Position numbers and translations under genes: made by a program. A model generated the notes under the pieces. It searched no databases, was not told the DNA's origin, and was given only the letters and a program-made list of their open reading frames with translations. A DNA stretch of 64,000 nt from Neptunicoccus sediminis (GTDB taxonomy: Bacteria > Pseudomonadota > Alphaproteobacteria > Rhodobacterales > Rhodobacteraceae): contig NZ_MDVX01000003.1 in NCBI RefSeq assembly GCF_001719615.1, positions 186,001-250,000 of the forward strand, given 5' to 3'. Shown here one piece after another: positions 36,207 to 46,617 of the stretch. The stretch's first letter is position 1, and each line of letters opens with the position of its first letter.

Positions 36207-36215
36207 AACGTACCA

Positions 36216-38198
36216 ATGGAAACCATTCTCCTCTTTGCCCCTCTGGTGGGCGCGCTGATCTGCGGCTTTGGCTGGCGGGTATTGGGCGAAACGGCGGCGA
36301 CCTATGTGTCCACCGGTTTGCTGATGCTGGCAGCGGTTCTGTCCTGGATCATCTTCTTTAGTTATGACGCCCATGACGGTGTTCAAGTCACGCCAATCTT
36401 CCGCTTTATCGAAAGCGGCACATTGTCCACCGACTGGTCGATCCGGATCGACCGACTGACAGCAATCATGCTGGTTGTGATCAACACAGTTTCGGCGCTG
36501 GTTCACATGTACTCGCTCGGCTATATGGCCCATGACGAGAACTTCAAAGAAGGCGAGAGCTATCGCCCCCGCTTCTTTGCCTATCTGTCTTTCTTTACAT
36601 TCGCGATGTTGATGCTGGTGACAGCAGACAACCTGTTGCAAATGTTCTTTGGCTGGGAAGGTGTGGGCGTTGCGTCCTATCTGCTGATCGGTTTCTACTT
36701 CCGCAAGCCGAGCGCGAATGCGGCGAATATCAAAGCGTTTGTTGTGAACCGTGTCGGGGACTTTGGCTTCCTGCTCGGGATCTTCGGGCTATACTACCTG
36801 TCTGACAGCATTAACTTCGCTGAAATTCTTGATCCGGAAAACGCCCGCAATATCGCAGGGCAGTCGGTCCACTTCCTGAGCTGGGATGTGAATGCGCTGG
36901 AAGTCATTACCTTCCTTCTGTTCGTCGGTGCGATGGGTAAATCGGCGCAACTGCTGCTACACACATGGTTGCCAGATGCGATGGAAGGCCCGACGCCTGT
37001 GTCTGCGCTGATCCACGCCGCGACGATGGTAACAGCGGGTGTGTTCATGGTCTGCCGTATGTCCCCGCTGATGGAATACGCAACCTTCACGCCGAATTTC
37101 ATTGTGTTCATCGGTGCCACGACTGCCTTTTTTGCAGCGACTGTGGGTCTGGTCCAGAACGACATCAAACGGGTTATCGCCTATTCCACCTGTTCGCAGC
37201 TTGGTTATATGTTCGTTGCCGCAGGCGTTGGCGCCTATCCGGTGGCCATGTTCCACCTGTTTACACACGCTTTCTTCAAGGCGATGTTGTTCCTTGGTGC
37301 AGGCTCCGTGATCCACGCGATGCATCATGAGCAGGACATGCGGAACTATGGCAACCTGCGCAAGAAGATCCCCTATACCTTCTGGGCGATGATGATCGGT
37401 ACGCTGGCTATCACCGGCGTTGGTATTCCGCTGACACACATCGGCTTTGCCGGTTTCCTGTCAAAAGATGCCATCATCGAGAGCGCCTTTGCAGGCGGGA
37501 CCGGTGTTGCGACCTATGCGTTCATCATGCTGGTGATCGCGGCCTGTTTCACGAGCTTCTATTCCTGGCGTCTGATCTTCCTCACCTTCTTTGGCGAGGC
37601 ACGGGGCGATAAACACACCCACGATCACGCCCATGAGAGCCCGATGGTTATGGTGATCCCGCTGGCAGTTCTTGCCCTTGGCGCGATCTTTGCAGGGATG
37701 TTCTGGTACGAAGATTTCTTCGGCCACCACGTTGAGGAATGGTTTGAATACGCGGTTTACATGAACCACGACACGAATACCGTCATCCATGATGCCCATG
37801 ACGTGCCGAAGTGGGTCAAAGTCAGCCCGTTCGTTGCCATGCTGCTCGGCTTTATCGTGTCTTGGATGTTCTACATCAAGAACACTGCACTGCCCAAGAA
37901 ACTGGCTGCGCAACAACACATCCTTTACCAGTTCCTGCTGAACAAATGGTATTTCGACGAGATTTACGACGTGATCTTCGTGCGTCCCGCGAAATGGCTC
38001 GGCACCTTCCTATGGAAGAAAGGCGACGGGGCTGTGATTGACGGCGGTCTCAACGGTCTGGCCATGGGCATCGTGCCCTGGTTCACCAAACTGGCGGGTC
38101 GGGCACAATCCGGCTACCTGTTCCACTATGCCTTCGCGATGTTTGTCGGACTGGCTGCACTTATTACATGGTTTGCGATCGGCGGAGGCGCACACTGA
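36216..38198 (+). CDS. nuoL: NADH-quinone oxidoreductase subunit L
   Basis: Distal proton-pumping subunit, 660 aa, Mrp-antiporter fold. Key features include [18 protein letters not shown] (helix 5 Glu), the helix 7-8 segment [20 protein letters not shown] (pumping Lys) and [18 protein letters not shown]. The C-terminal part should form the long lateral helix and its anchor. A His-rich loop ([12 protein letters not shown]) lies near residue 470. Ten bases separate it from nuoK; it overlaps nuoM (TGATG). Confidence 0.98.
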   Translation: METILLFAPLVGALICGFGWRVLGETAATYVSTGLLMLAAVLSWIIFFSYDAHDGVQVTPIFRFIESGTLSTDWSIRIDRLTAIMLVVINTVSALVHMYSLGYMAHDENFKEGESYRPRFFAYLSFFTFAMLMLVTADNLLQMFFGWEGVGVASYLLIGFYFRKPSANAANIKAFVVNRVGDFGFLLGIFGLYYLSDSINFAEILDPENARNIAGQSVHFLSWDVNALEVITFLLFVGAMGKSAQLLLHTWLPDAMEGPTPVSALIHAATMVTAGVFMVCRMSPLMEYATFTPNFIVFIGATTAFFAATVGLVQNDIKRVIAYSTCSQLGYMFVAAGVGAYPVAMFHLFTHAFFKAMLFLGAGSVIHAMHHEQDMRNYGNLRKKIPYTFWAMMIGTLAITGVGIPLTHIGFAGFLSKDAIIESAFAGGTGVATYAFIMLVIAACFTSFYSWRLIFLTFFGEARGDKHTHDHAHESPMVMVIPLAVLALGAIFAGMFWYEDFFGHHVEEWFEYAVYMNHDTNTVIHDAHDVPKWVKVSPFVAMLLGFIVSWMFYIKNTALPKKLAAQQHILYQFLLNKWYFDEIYDVIFVRPAKWLGTFLWKKGDGAVIDGGLNGLAMGIVPWFTKLAGRAQSGYLFHYAFAMFVGLAALITWFAIGGGAH

Positions 38199-39742
38199 TG
38201 GACAATCTTCTATCTATTGTTACCTTCCTGCCCATGCTGGCAGCCCTTATCCTCGCGGTTTTCCTGCGGGGCACGGATGCGGCCGCACAGCGCAATGCCA
38301 AGATACTGGCATTGGTGGCGACACTGGCAACCTTTGTGATCTCTATTGCGATCTACACAGAGTTCGATCCCTCCAACACCGGCTTCCAGCTGGTTGAGGA
38401 ATACGAGTGGTTTGGCGGTCTGACCTACAAACTGGGCGTTGACGGGATTTCGGTTCTCTTTGTTCTGCTGACCACTTTCTTGATGCCGGTTGTCATCGGT
38501 GCCTGTTGGAGCGTGAACGAGCGGGTCAAGGAATATATGATCCTGTTCCTGATCCTTGAGACCCTGATGATCGCCGTGTTCTGTGCGCTCGATCTCGTGC
38601 TGTTCTACGTGGTGTTCGAGGCTGGTCTGATCCCGATGTTCCTGATCATTGGCATCTGGGGCGGTCAGAACAAAGTCTATGCGGCGTTCAAGTTCTTCCT
38701 TTATACGCTGTTCGGCTCGATCCTGATGCTCGTTGCCATGCTCGCCATGTGGTGGGATGCGGACACAACAGATATTCCGACGCTGTTGAACCACGAATTC
38801 TCCTCCGAGGCGTTCTCGCTTATGGGGTTCCAGATCATGGGTGGGCTGCAAACACTGCTGTTCCTTGCCTTCTTTGCCAGCTTTGCCGTGAAGATGCCGA
38901 TGTGGCCGGTGCACACATGGTTGCCTGACGCACACGTTCAGGCGCCAACAGCCGGTTCCGTGGTTCTGGCGGCGATCCTGCTGAAGATGGGGGGCTACGG
39001 CTTCCTGCGGTTCAGCCTGCCCATGTTCCCTGTGGCAAGCGACCTTCTGGCCACCTTTGTGATGTCCCTGTCGGTTATTGCGATCATCTACACATCCCTC
39101 GTGGCGATGATGCAGCAGGACATGAAAAAGCTGATTGCCTATTCCTCGGTTGCGCACATGGGTTTCGTAACCATGGGTATCTTTGCAGCTAACCAGCAGG
39201 GTATCGACGGTGCGATCTTCCAGATGATTAGTCACGGCTTTATCTCTGGTGCGTTGTTCCTGTCCGTCGGCGTGATCTACGACCGGATGCACACCCGCGA
39301 GATTGACGCTTACGGCGGTCTTGTTGTGCGCATGCCGGCCTATGCACTGGTCTTTATGTTCTTCACCATGGCCAACGTCGGTCTTCCGGGTACATCCGGT
39401 TTTGTCGGAGAATTCCTGACCCTTTCGGCGGCGTTTCAGGTGAACACTTGGATTGCCTTCCTTGCCACCACCGGTGTGATTTTCTCTGCCTGTTATGCCC
39501 TCTGGCTCTATCGCCGCGTGGTTTTCGGAGATCTGATCAAGGAAAGCCTGAAAACCATAACCGACATGAACACCCGCGAGCGTCTGATGATGGTGCCGCT
39601 GGTGGTGATGACCCTGCTGCTGGGTGTTTACCCTGCACTGGTGCTCGATCTGATCGGGCCGTCGGTCGCACATCTTGTCGAAAACGTCCAATCTGCACTG
39701 CCTGAGACCGCTACCGCGGTTGCCAGTGCGCCCAGCCACTAA
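38198..39742 (+). CDS. nuoM: NADH-quinone oxidoreductase subunit M
   Basis: Proton-pumping antiporter-like subunit, 514 aa, about 14 helices. [19 protein letters not shown] has the helix 5 Glu, [21 protein letters not shown] has the helix 7 Lys, and [10 protein letters not shown] the helix 10 region. The ATG at 38198 overlaps the nuoL stop and begins [12 protein letters not shown]; the frame is open from 38168. Confidence 0.97.
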   Translation: MDNLLSIVTFLPMLAALILAVFLRGTDAAAQRNAKILALVATLATFVISIAIYTEFDPSNTGFQLVEEYEWFGGLTYKLGVDGISVLFVLLTTFLMPVVIGACWSVNERVKEYMILFLILETLMIAVFCALDLVLFYVVFEAGLIPMFLIIGIWGGQNKVYAAFKFFLYTLFGSILMLVAMLAMWWDADTTDIPTLLNHEFSSEAFSLMGFQIMGGLQTLLFLAFFASFAVKMPMWPVHTWLPDAHVQAPTAGSVVLAAILLKMGGYGFLRFSLPMFPVASDLLATFVMSLSVIAIIYTSLVAMMQQDMKKLIAYSSVAHMGFVTMGIFAANQQGIDGAIFQMISHGFISGALFLSVGVIYDRMHTREIDAYGGLVVRMPAYALVFMFFTMANVGLPGTSGFVGEFLTLSAAFQVNTWIAFLATTGVIFSACYALWLYRRVVFGDLIKESLKTITDMNTRERLMMVPLVVMTLLLGVYPALVLDLIGPSVAHLVENVQSALPETATAVASAPSH

Positions 39743-39757
39743 CGAAAGCGCAATTAG

Positions 39758-41200
39758 ATGATTTCCAGCGATCTGAATATTGTTCTGCCAGAACTGATCC
39801 TTGCAGTCTTCGCCATGATGGCGCTGATGTTCGGGGTTTACACGAAAAAGGACGAGACCGCGCCCGTGATCACCTGGGCCACGGCAGGGGTTATGATTGT
39901 GCTCGGCCTGTGGATTGCCTTCTCTCCGATGGCAAACCGCGACGCCTTTAACGGTGCTTTCATTGACGACACCTTCGCCCGTTTCGCCAAAGTCCTGATG
40001 CTTTGGGCCAGCGCGATCATGCTGTTGCTGAGCCAAGATTACCTGCGCCGCAATGATATGTTCAAATTTGAATACCCGATCCTGATCGCGCTTGCGACTT
40101 TGGGTATGATGATGATGGTTTCTGCCGGCGATCTGATGTCCCTCTATATGGGGCTGGAGCTGCAATCTCTTGCGCTCTATGTCATCGCGGCCTTCCGTCG
40201 TGACAGTCTGAAATCCACCGAAGCGGGTCTGAAGTATTTCGTCCTCGGGGCGCTGTCCTCTGGTATGCTGCTTTACGGGGCGTCCTTTGTTTACGGTTAC
40301 ACCGGTACAACAAACTTTGCCGGTATCGCCTCCACCATCACCACCGGTGAGCATCTGGAGCTTGGTCTTGTCTTTGGTCTGGTGTTCCTCTGTGTTGGGC
40401 TTGCGTTCAAGATTTCTGCCGCACCGTTCCACATGTGGACACCGGATGTTTACGAAGGCTCGCCCACGCCGGTTACAGCCTTCTTCGCCACCGCACCGAA
40501 AGTTGCGGCAGGGGGGCTGTTTGCCCGCGTCATGTTTGATGCTTTCGACGGCGCACAGGCGGACTGGACACAGATCGTGGCCTTCCTGTCGCTGGTGTCC
40601 ATGTTCCTTGGCGCGGTTGCTGCGATCGGTCAGACCAACATCAAACGCCTGATGGCCTATTCTTCAATCTCTCACATGGGCTTTGCGCTGATGGGGCTTG
40701 CCGCAGGGACCGAGGACGGCGTCAAGGCGTTGCTGATCTATCTTGCGATCTATGTGGTGATGAACATCGGGACATTCGCCTTTATCCTGAACATGGAAAA
40801 AGACGGCCGTGCAGTCACGGACATTCGTAGCCTTGGCCAGTATTCCAAACAGGCACCGGGTCGTGCGGCTGCTCTAACAGTGCTGCTGTTCTCGCTCGCC
40901 GGTATCCCGCCAATGGTCGGTTTCATCGGTAAGCTGTATGTGTTCCGCGCTGCTGTCGGGGCGGATATGGTCTGGCTGGCGGTTGGCGGTGCGATTGCTT
41001 CCGTGATCGGCGTGTTCTACTACCTGCGCATCATCTACTATATGTACTTCGGTGAAGAGACAGATGGTCTGGACGGCAAAATGCCCGGCCTGCATTTTGT
41101 TGCCCTGATGGGGGCCGCCGCCTTGATGCTGATCGGGATCATCAATCCCTTCGGGATCGAAAACTATGCTGCTCTGGCCGCGCAATCCTTGCTGAACTGA
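39758..41200 (+). CDS. nuoN: NADH-quinone oxidoreductase subunit N
   Basis: Third antiporter-like pumping subunit, 480 aa. [16 protein letters not shown] has the helix 5 Glu, [22 protein letters not shown] the helix 7 Lys and loop, and [17 protein letters not shown] the helix 10 region. It ends the set of 14 nuo genes. Its stop overlaps the birA ATG (TGATG). Confidence 0.98.
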   Translation: MISSDLNIVLPELILAVFAMMALMFGVYTKKDETAPVITWATAGVMIVLGLWIAFSPMANRDAFNGAFIDDTFARFAKVLMLWASAIMLLLSQDYLRRNDMFKFEYPILIALATLGMMMMVSAGDLMSLYMGLELQSLALYVIAAFRRDSLKSTEAGLKYFVLGALSSGMLLYGASFVYGYTGTTNFAGIASTITTGEHLELGLVFGLVFLCVGLAFKISAAPFHMWTPDVYEGSPTPVTAFFATAPKVAAGGLFARVMFDAFDGAQADWTQIVAFLSLVSMFLGAVAAIGQTNIKRLMAYSSISHMGFALMGLAAGTEDGVKALLIYLAIYVVMNIGTFAFILNMEKDGRAVTDIRSLGQYSKQAPGRAAALTVLLFSLAGIPPMVGFIGKLYVFRAAVGADMVWLAVGGAIASVIGVFYYLRIIYYMYFGEETDGLDGKMPGLHFVALMGAAALMLIGIINPFGIENYAALAAQSLLN

Positions 41201-41949
41201 TGCAAGGCTGGCCGGAAGGTACAGGCAAATTCGTCTTTGACACCATCGACAGCACGATGGCCGAAGCACGCCGGCAAGCCCCCGCAACAGCGGGGGCGGC
41301 TTGGTTTTTGTCCCATGAACAAACCGCAGGATCGGGCAGGCGGGGGCGGCCTTGGTCCAGTCAGAAGGGCAACTTTGCTGCCTCTCTGCTGATCCGCCCC
41401 GACGCTGCGCCGGACAAACTCGCCCTGCGCAGTTTTGTGGCGGCTCTCGCGCTGTATGATGCTTTGGTGGAATGTACAGGGCGCAGCGATGCTTTTGCAC
41501 TGAAATGGCCGAATGATGTGCTGCTGAAGGGCGGCAAGCTCGCCGGTATCCTGCTGGAGACCATTGCCGAAGGCCCAAACCGCTATGCTTTGATTATCGG
41601 CATCGGGGTCAATCTCGCCAACCGTCCCGAGGCCGGAAAACTGGAACCGACCGCTCTTGCGCCGAAATCGCTGAAACAGGATATGGGCGTCAGCATCGCA
41701 CCGGAGTCTTTTCTGGGCGCGCTGGCGGTTGCCTATGCGGATTGGGAGACTAGGTTACAAACCTACGGCTTTGCCCCGATCCGCGAGGCTTGGCTGGCCC
41801 GCGCCGCCAACATCGGCAAGCCGGTCACGGCGCGATTGGCGGATCGCAGTATCGAGGGCATTTTCGAGACGGTAGACGAAACAGGCGCGCTCATACTACA
41901 AGCACCCGACAGGCAGCACGTGATCACGGCTGCCGATATTTCACTTTAA
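41200..41949 (+). CDS. birA: Biotin--[acetyl-CoA-carboxylase] ligase
   Basis: Attaches biotin to carrier lysines (AccB and, here, MccA). The 249-aa protein is the class I form without the N-terminal DNA-binding domain, so it is not a biotin repressor. Motifs: DTIDSTMAEARR, the ATP/biotin loop GSGRRGRPW, and LKWPNDVLLKGGKLAGILLE broken at the catalytic Lys region. It overlaps nuoN, so it is read from the nuo transcript, a layout common in Rhodobacterales. Confidence 0.95.
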   Translation: MQGWPEGTGKFVFDTIDSTMAEARRQAPATAGAAWFLSHEQTAGSGRRGRPWSSQKGNFAASLLIRPDAAPDKLALRSFVAALALYDALVECTGRSDAFALKWPNDVLLKGGKLAGILLETIAEGPNRYALIIGIGVNLANRPEAGKLEPTALAPKSLKQDMGVSIAPESFLGALAVAYADWETRLQTYGFAPIREAWLARAANIGKPVTARLADRSIEGIFETVDETGALILQAPDRQHVITAADISL

Positions 41950-41958
41950 GGATCCCAG

Positions 41959-42729
41959 ATGCTGCTAGCCATCGACGTAGGCAATACAAACACCGTCTTT
42001 GCAATCCATGACGGGACCAAATTCCTGTCAGAGTGGCGCTGCGCGACGGAACAGGCCCGCACTGCGGATCAGTATTATGTCTGGCTGCGAAACCTGATGT
42101 TGCTGAACGGGATCGCGCCGGACATCGACCGCGTGGTGATTTCTGCAGTCGTGCCACAAGTGGTGTTTAACCTGCGTCTGCTGTCCGACAAGTATTTCGA
42201 ATGCCGCCCCGTTGTGGTGGGCAAACCCGAAGTGAACCTAGGGGTTCCGGTCCGTGTGGACACAGGAACACTGGTAGGGGCCGACCGACTGGTGAATACC
42301 GTCGGGGCCTATGACCGCTACGGCGGCGATCTAATCGTGGTGGACTTTGGCACAGCCACGACATTTGACGTGGTGGATCAGGACGGCGCCTATATCGGCG
42401 GGGCGATCTCTCCCGGTGTGAATCTGTCCATCAAGGCATTGCACGAAGCAGCCGCCGCGCTGCCCCATATTGATGTGACCATGCCAGAGAATGTAATCGG
42501 CACCAACACGCTCGTCTGTATGCAGGCGGGGGTGTTTTGGGGCTATATCGGCCTGATTGAAGGCGTATGTAAGAAAATCCGCGAAGAGCATCCCCGTCCG
42601 ATGAAGATCATCGGGACAGGGGGGCTTGCGGGCCTGTTTGAACGGGGCACCGACCTTTTTGACAGTATTGACGGTGACCTAACCATGCACGGGCTCGTCC
42701 TGATTGCAGATAAAAACCGAGGCGACTAA
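41959..42729 (+). CDS. coaX: Type III pantothenate kinase
   Basis: Phosphorylates pantothenate, the first step to coenzyme A; type III enzymes need a monovalent cation and are not feedback-inhibited by CoA. The 256-aa protein starts LLAIDVGNTNT (phosphate 1 loop, residues 2-12) and has GADRLVNTVGAY, VVDFGTATTFDVVD and GGAISPGVNLS. It starts 9 bases after birA and ends directly before rnj. Confidence 0.96.
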   Translation: MLLAIDVGNTNTVFAIHDGTKFLSEWRCATEQARTADQYYVWLRNLMLLNGIAPDIDRVVISAVVPQVVFNLRLLSDKYFECRPVVVGKPEVNLGVPVRVDTGTLVGADRLVNTVGAYDRYGGDLIVVDFGTATTFDVVDQDGAYIGGAISPGVNLSIKALHEAAAALPHIDVTMPENVIGTNTLVCMQAGVFWGYIGLIEGVCKKIREEHPRPMKIIGTGGLAGLFERGTDLFDSIDGDLTMHGLVLIADKNRGD

Positions 42730-44400
42730 ATGAGTAAACCCGAACGTTTGATCTTCCTGCCACTGGGTGGCGCCGGAGAGATCGGTATGAACATGTACCT
42801 TTACGGCTACGGCCCTGCGGGTAAGGAACGCTATATCCTTGTGGATGTTGGCGTGACTTTTCCGACAATGGACGGCACGCCGGGTGTGGACCTGATCATG
42901 GCGGACACCGCCTATATTGAAGCCCGCGCGGACCGGCTGGAAGCGATCTTTATCACCCACGCACACGAAGACCACATCGGTGCATTGGGTCTGCTTTACG
43001 GGCGCTTGGGCGTGCCGGTTTATACCCGCAAATTTACCGGCGCTGTGGCGCGGGCGAAGATGGAAGAGCACGGACAGGACATCGACCGGATCGAAGTGAT
43101 CGGCAGCTTCCCCGAAATGGTAGAGCTTGGCCCGTTCAAGGTTGGCTTTATGCCGGTTGCCCACTCTATTCCCGAAGCCTCCGGTCTGGTGATTGATACG
43201 CCAAAGGGCCGGATCGTTCACACGGGCGACTTCAAACTCGACCCCGATCCGATCGTGGGCGAGGCGTATAATCCTGCGCTGTACCGCGAAATTGCCAAGG
43301 ACGGTGTTCAGGCGCTGGTCTGTGACAGTACCAATGTGTTCTCGCCACTGGCCGGACGCTCTGAAGCGGGGCTGGGCGGCAACATCACCCAGATGATGAA
43401 AGAGGCGACCGGCATGGTTGTCGCCACGACCTTTGCGTCTAACGTCGCGCGCCTGAAAACACTGGCACAGGCTGGTGTGGATTCAGGCCGTTCAGTTGTG
43501 GTGCTGGGACGGGCGATGAAAAAGATGCTCGGCTATGCGAATTTTGCCGGTCTGATCGACAATTTCCCGCCGACCATCGACATTGAAGATGCCCGCGATA
43601 TTCCGCGCGAAAACCTGATGCTTCTGGTCACTGGCAGTCAGGGCGAACGCCGTGCGGCCTCGGCACAACTGGCCAATGGCAAATACCTTGGCATGGAGTT
43701 GCGGGAAGGCGATACCTTCCTGTTTTCCTCCAAAACCATTCCCGGAAATGAAATCGGTGTTGGCCGGATCGTCAATAGTTTCAGCGAGATGGGCGTAAAA
43801 GTCATCGACGATGATAGCGGTCTTTATCACGTGTCCGGCCATGCAAACCGGCCCGATCTTGAAGAAATCCACGGCATTTTCAAACCGAAGATGCTGGTGC
43901 CGATGCACGGCGAACACCGCCACTTGCGCGCCCATGCGGAACTGGCCGAGGCCAAGGGCATCAGTGCCGTCATCGCCGCAAATGGTGCGATGGTTGATCT
44001 GGGGGGCGATGCGCCGAAAGTGGTCGAAAACATCGAAACAGGGCGTCTGTATCTGGACGGAAAGTCGCTGATCGGTGCCTTTGACGGCGTTGTGCTGGAA
44101 CGGATGCGCATGGCGATGCGTGGTACCGTGGTTGTCAGCCTGCTGCTGGAAGACAACCAGCAGATTGGCGAAAGCTGGGCCGAGGTTTTGGGCCTGCCTG
44201 AAACTCCGTCTAACAGCCCGTCCTTGCAAGAGGTTCTGGAACGCGAGATCGACGGGGAACTGTCCGGTGCGAAACGCAATCTGTTGGCCAGTGACGAACA
44301 GTTGGAAAAGCTGGTTCTGCGCACGGTCTCTCGTGTTTGTAAGGATCTGACCGGCAAGAAACCTGTCGCCAAAGTGCTGATCAACCGGTTGGTCGATTAG
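42730..44400 (+). CDS. rnj: Ribonuclease J
   Basis: Metallo-beta-lactamase/beta-CASP ribonuclease, 556 aa, with 5'-exo and endonuclease action on RNA. Zinc ligands sit in THAHEDHIG (His77, His79, Asp81, His82). Also present are GDFKLDPDP, CDSTNV and the beta-CASP segment GSQGERRAA, then HVSGHANRPDLEE. The C-terminal domain (about 460-556) is the RNase J type. It abuts the coaX stop. A strong terminator follows, ending the nuo-birA-coaX-rnj transcript. Confidence 0.96.
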   Translation: MSKPERLIFLPLGGAGEIGMNMYLYGYGPAGKERYILVDVGVTFPTMDGTPGVDLIMADTAYIEARADRLEAIFITHAHEDHIGALGLLYGRLGVPVYTRKFTGAVARAKMEEHGQDIDRIEVIGSFPEMVELGPFKVGFMPVAHSIPEASGLVIDTPKGRIVHTGDFKLDPDPIVGEAYNPALYREIAKDGVQALVCDSTNVFSPLAGRSEAGLGGNITQMMKEATGMVVATTFASNVARLKTLAQAGVDSGRSVVVLGRAMKKMLGYANFAGLIDNFPPTIDIEDARDIPRENLMLLVTGSQGERRAASAQLANGKYLGMELREGDTFLFSSKTIPGNEIGVGRIVNSFSEMGVKVIDDDSGLYHVSGHANRPDLEEIHGIFKPKMLVPMHGEHRHLRAHAELAEAKGISAVIAANGAMVDLGGDAPKVVENIETGRLYLDGKSLIGAFDGVVLERMRMAMRGTVVVSLLLEDNQQIGESWAEVLGLPETPSNSPSLQEVLEREIDGELSGAKRNLLASDEQLEKLVLRTVSRVCKDLTGKKPVAKVLINRLVD

Positions 44401-44422
44401 GGCTGCGTAAAACGCTAACGAA

Positions 44423-44459
44423 AAAGGGCGTTCCGAGATATTCGGAATGCCCTTTTTTT
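44423..44459. terminator. Bidirectional terminator between rnj and the DEAD-box helicase gene
   Basis: AAAGGGCGTTCCGA pairs with TTCGGAATGCCCTTT with one mismatch around a short loop, followed by seven T on plus (44453-44459). Five A on the other side give a T-run on minus, so it can also end the convergent helicase gene. Confidence 0.9.
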
Positions 44460-44514
44460 GTTTCGAATTTAGCGAAAAACTGCGAAATGCCCGTTAATCA
44501 AACAGGGCAGTGCA

Positions 44515-46317
44515 TCAGCTTGTGCTTTCGCTCGCCGTGTCTTTGGCGGGTGTGTCCTCTGCGGCCGGTGCGTCGGGCGCAGGGGCAGGCGTTTTCGACT
44601 TTTCCTCTTCCACAGGGTCCTCAGCCTTGGCTTTGGATTCCTCCTCCGGCGTTTCGGCTGGCGCGTCAGATGTCTCCGCGGCAGGTTCTTCCTTCGGCTC
44701 TGTCTTTTTCACAGCCTTCTTGCGCGGCGCACGTTTTTTCTTCTCCGCCACCGGCTTTTCCTCTACAGGCTTTTCCTCAACGGGCTGGGCCTCAACCGCT
44801 TGATCTTCCACGGTTTCGATTTCAGCTTCTGCCTGCTCCTCGGATTTCTTCGCCTTGGAGCGTTTGATCTCAAAAGAGCGCATCAGAAAGGCGGGGACGT
44901 GATCGCCCATGCCAACCACCGGAGCCTTGGAATCAGAGCGACCGCGTTTTTGCTGCTCGGACTTCTGATTGCCATTGCCGGCACTTTTGTCATTCCGGCT
45001 GCGTGTATTCCGGCCATTATCGGATTTCTGCGCCGTATTGTCTTTTGCGGGAGTTTTTTCCGGCTGGCTCTCAGACTGAACCGGTTTCGCGGCGGCTTTG
45101 TCGTCCTGTGCATCGGATTTGCGCGGCTCGGATTTGCGAGAGCTGCTGCGGGATTTCTTACCGTTGGACAGGGCAGGTTGCTCCATCCGGTCGATTTTCT
45201 TCTCAACCAGCTCTTCGATTTTTTCGAGGTATTTCTCCTCAAAAGGGGCGCAAATTGTGATGGCTTTGCCGTCCCGACCCGCACGACCCGTGCGCCCGAT
45301 CCGGTGCACATAGTCTTCGGAATGGATCGGCACGTCAAAATTGATCACATGGCTCACGGCGGGCACATCAAGTCCACGGGCAGCCACATCAGAAGCCACA
45401 AGCAGTTTAAGATCACCGTTACGGAAGGCTTCGAGCGTTTTTGTTCGCACGCTCTGGTCCAGATCGCCGTGAATGGCGCCCGCATCAAAACCGTGTTTTT
45501 TCAAAGACTTCATCACAATATCCACATTGGATTTGCGATTGCAGAAGATGATGCCGTTGTCCACCGCTTCGCCTTCGGCCTTCAGGATCTCACGCAGTAC
45601 TTCGCGCTTTTCCTTGGCTTCGCTGGTGCGGTTGGACGGGGAGAACATGCAGATTTTCTGCGTGATGTTTTCCCCTGTGGTCGCCTGACGCGCCACTTCG
45701 ACCCGCTCGGGATTTTGAAGGAATTCCTGCGTAATCCGCGTAATCTCCGGCGCCATCGTAGCCGAGAAAAACAGCGTCTGGCGGGTAAAGGGTGTCAGCT
45801 TGAAAATGCGTTCGATGTCCGGAATGAATCCCATATCGAGCATGCGGTCTGCTTCGTCCACGACCATGATCTGAACACCGTTCAACATCAGTTTGCCACG
45901 CTCGAAATGGTCCAGCAGACGGCCGGGCGTAGCGATCAGAACATCAACACCACGATCTATTTTCTGGTCCTGATCCTTGAAGCTGACGCCACCAATGAGC
46001 AATGCCATCGTCAGTTTCAGATTTTTTGCATAGATTTCAAAGTTTTCTGCAACCTGCGCGGCCAGTTCCCGCGTCGGGCAGAGCACCAAAGAGCGGGGCA
46101 TACGCGCCCGCGCACGCCCTTTGGCGAGCTTTGTAATCATCGGCAGGGTAAAGCTGGCAGTCTTGCCCGTCCCTGTTTGGGCAATACCCAACACATCACG
46201 TCCCTGCAGGGCAAGGGGAATGGCAGCGGCTTGGATTGGGGTCGGGGACACATACCCGGCCTCATCAATGGCCTTGAGGACCTTGGGGTCCAGGTCCAGA
46301 TCGGAAAATTTTATCAT
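44515..46317 (-). CDS. DEAD-box RNA helicase with long acidic/basic tail
   Basis: Protein of 600 aa. The core (1 to about 370) has the Q motif (F-x17-GYVSPTPIQ), Walker A AQTGTGKT (46-53), PTRELA, VVDEAD, FSATM, then ARGLD and HRIGRTGRAGR. The tail (about 385-600) is low complexity: Lys/Ser/Arg first, then Glu/Ala/Pro/Lys repeats (VEEKPVEEKPVAEKKKRAP), probably disordered and RNA-binding. The ATG at 46317 was chosen because AAGG lies 5 bases upstream and MIKFSDLDL is the usual start of RhlE-type helicases. The open frame to 46587 adds 90 residues unlike any helicase. Likely role in ribosome assembly or RNA decay; rnj is convergent. Confidence 0.93.
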   Translation of the reverse strand: MIKFSDLDLDPKVLKAIDEAGYVSPTPIQAAAIPLALQGRDVLGIAQTGTGKTASFTLPMITKLAKGRARARMPRSLVLCPTRELAAQVAENFEIYAKNLKLTMALLIGGVSFKDQDQKIDRGVDVLIATPGRLLDHFERGKLMLNGVQIMVVDEADRMLDMGFIPDIERIFKLTPFTRQTLFFSATMAPEITRITQEFLQNPERVEVARQATTGENITQKICMFSPSNRTSEAKEKREVLREILKAEGEAVDNGIIFCNRKSNVDIVMKSLKKHGFDAGAIHGDLDQSVRTKTLEAFRNGDLKLLVASDVAARGLDVPAVSHVINFDVPIHSEDYVHRIGRTGRAGRDGKAITICAPFEEKYLEKIEELVEKKIDRMEQPALSNGKKSRSSSRKSEPRKSDAQDDKAAAKPVQSESQPEKTPAKDNTAQKSDNGRNTRSRNDKSAGNGNQKSEQQKRGRSDSKAPVVGMGDHVPAFLMRSFEIKRSKAKKSEEQAEAEIETVEDQAVEAQPVEEKPVEEKPVAEKKKRAPRKKAVKKTEPKEEPAAETSDAPAETPEEESKAKAEDPVEEEKSKTPAPAPDAPAAEDTPAKDTASESTS

Positions 46318-46617
46318 TCGAGCCTTATCGTTACGGCGTTGATTCATACCGCAAAGTTGGCTGCGGCTGGGGCCCCGTATTGGGCCCGTTCCTCTGCGCA
46401 CTGACATAAATGTTTTTACAGCGGAGTCAACGCAGCGCACCCCTTTCGCAACAATAAGCCGAAAATGCGCGGTCTGTTGCTGTATATGGATCAATATTTT
46501 CCCTAAAACCGTGACTTTCTGCACAAAGCCGGCGTGGGCAAGGTATTCCCGCAGATGCCGGTTCATAGTATACTGCGACCAATTCAATAAAATATTTATT
46601 TATTCAGAGGAAGTACC
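46318..46617. other. Intergenic region between divergent helicase and lysine-rich genes
   Basis: About 300 bases without a convincing gene. It should hold both promoters. A TATACT at 46569-46574 could be the -10 box of the gene at 46618, but no good -35 is visible. The last 30 bases are very AT-rich. Confidence 0.4.

Noticed and set aside
38210-40432. 740-codon ORF antisense to nuoM and nuoN
   Set aside because: It lies opposite two certain genes and is extremely rich in His, Gln and Glu, the usual shadow of membrane-protein codons on the other strand.
46318-46587. N-terminal extension of the DEAD-box helicase
   Set aside because: The 90 extra residues do not resemble helicases, and the ATG at 46317 has its own ribosome site and starts at the conserved MIKFSDL.
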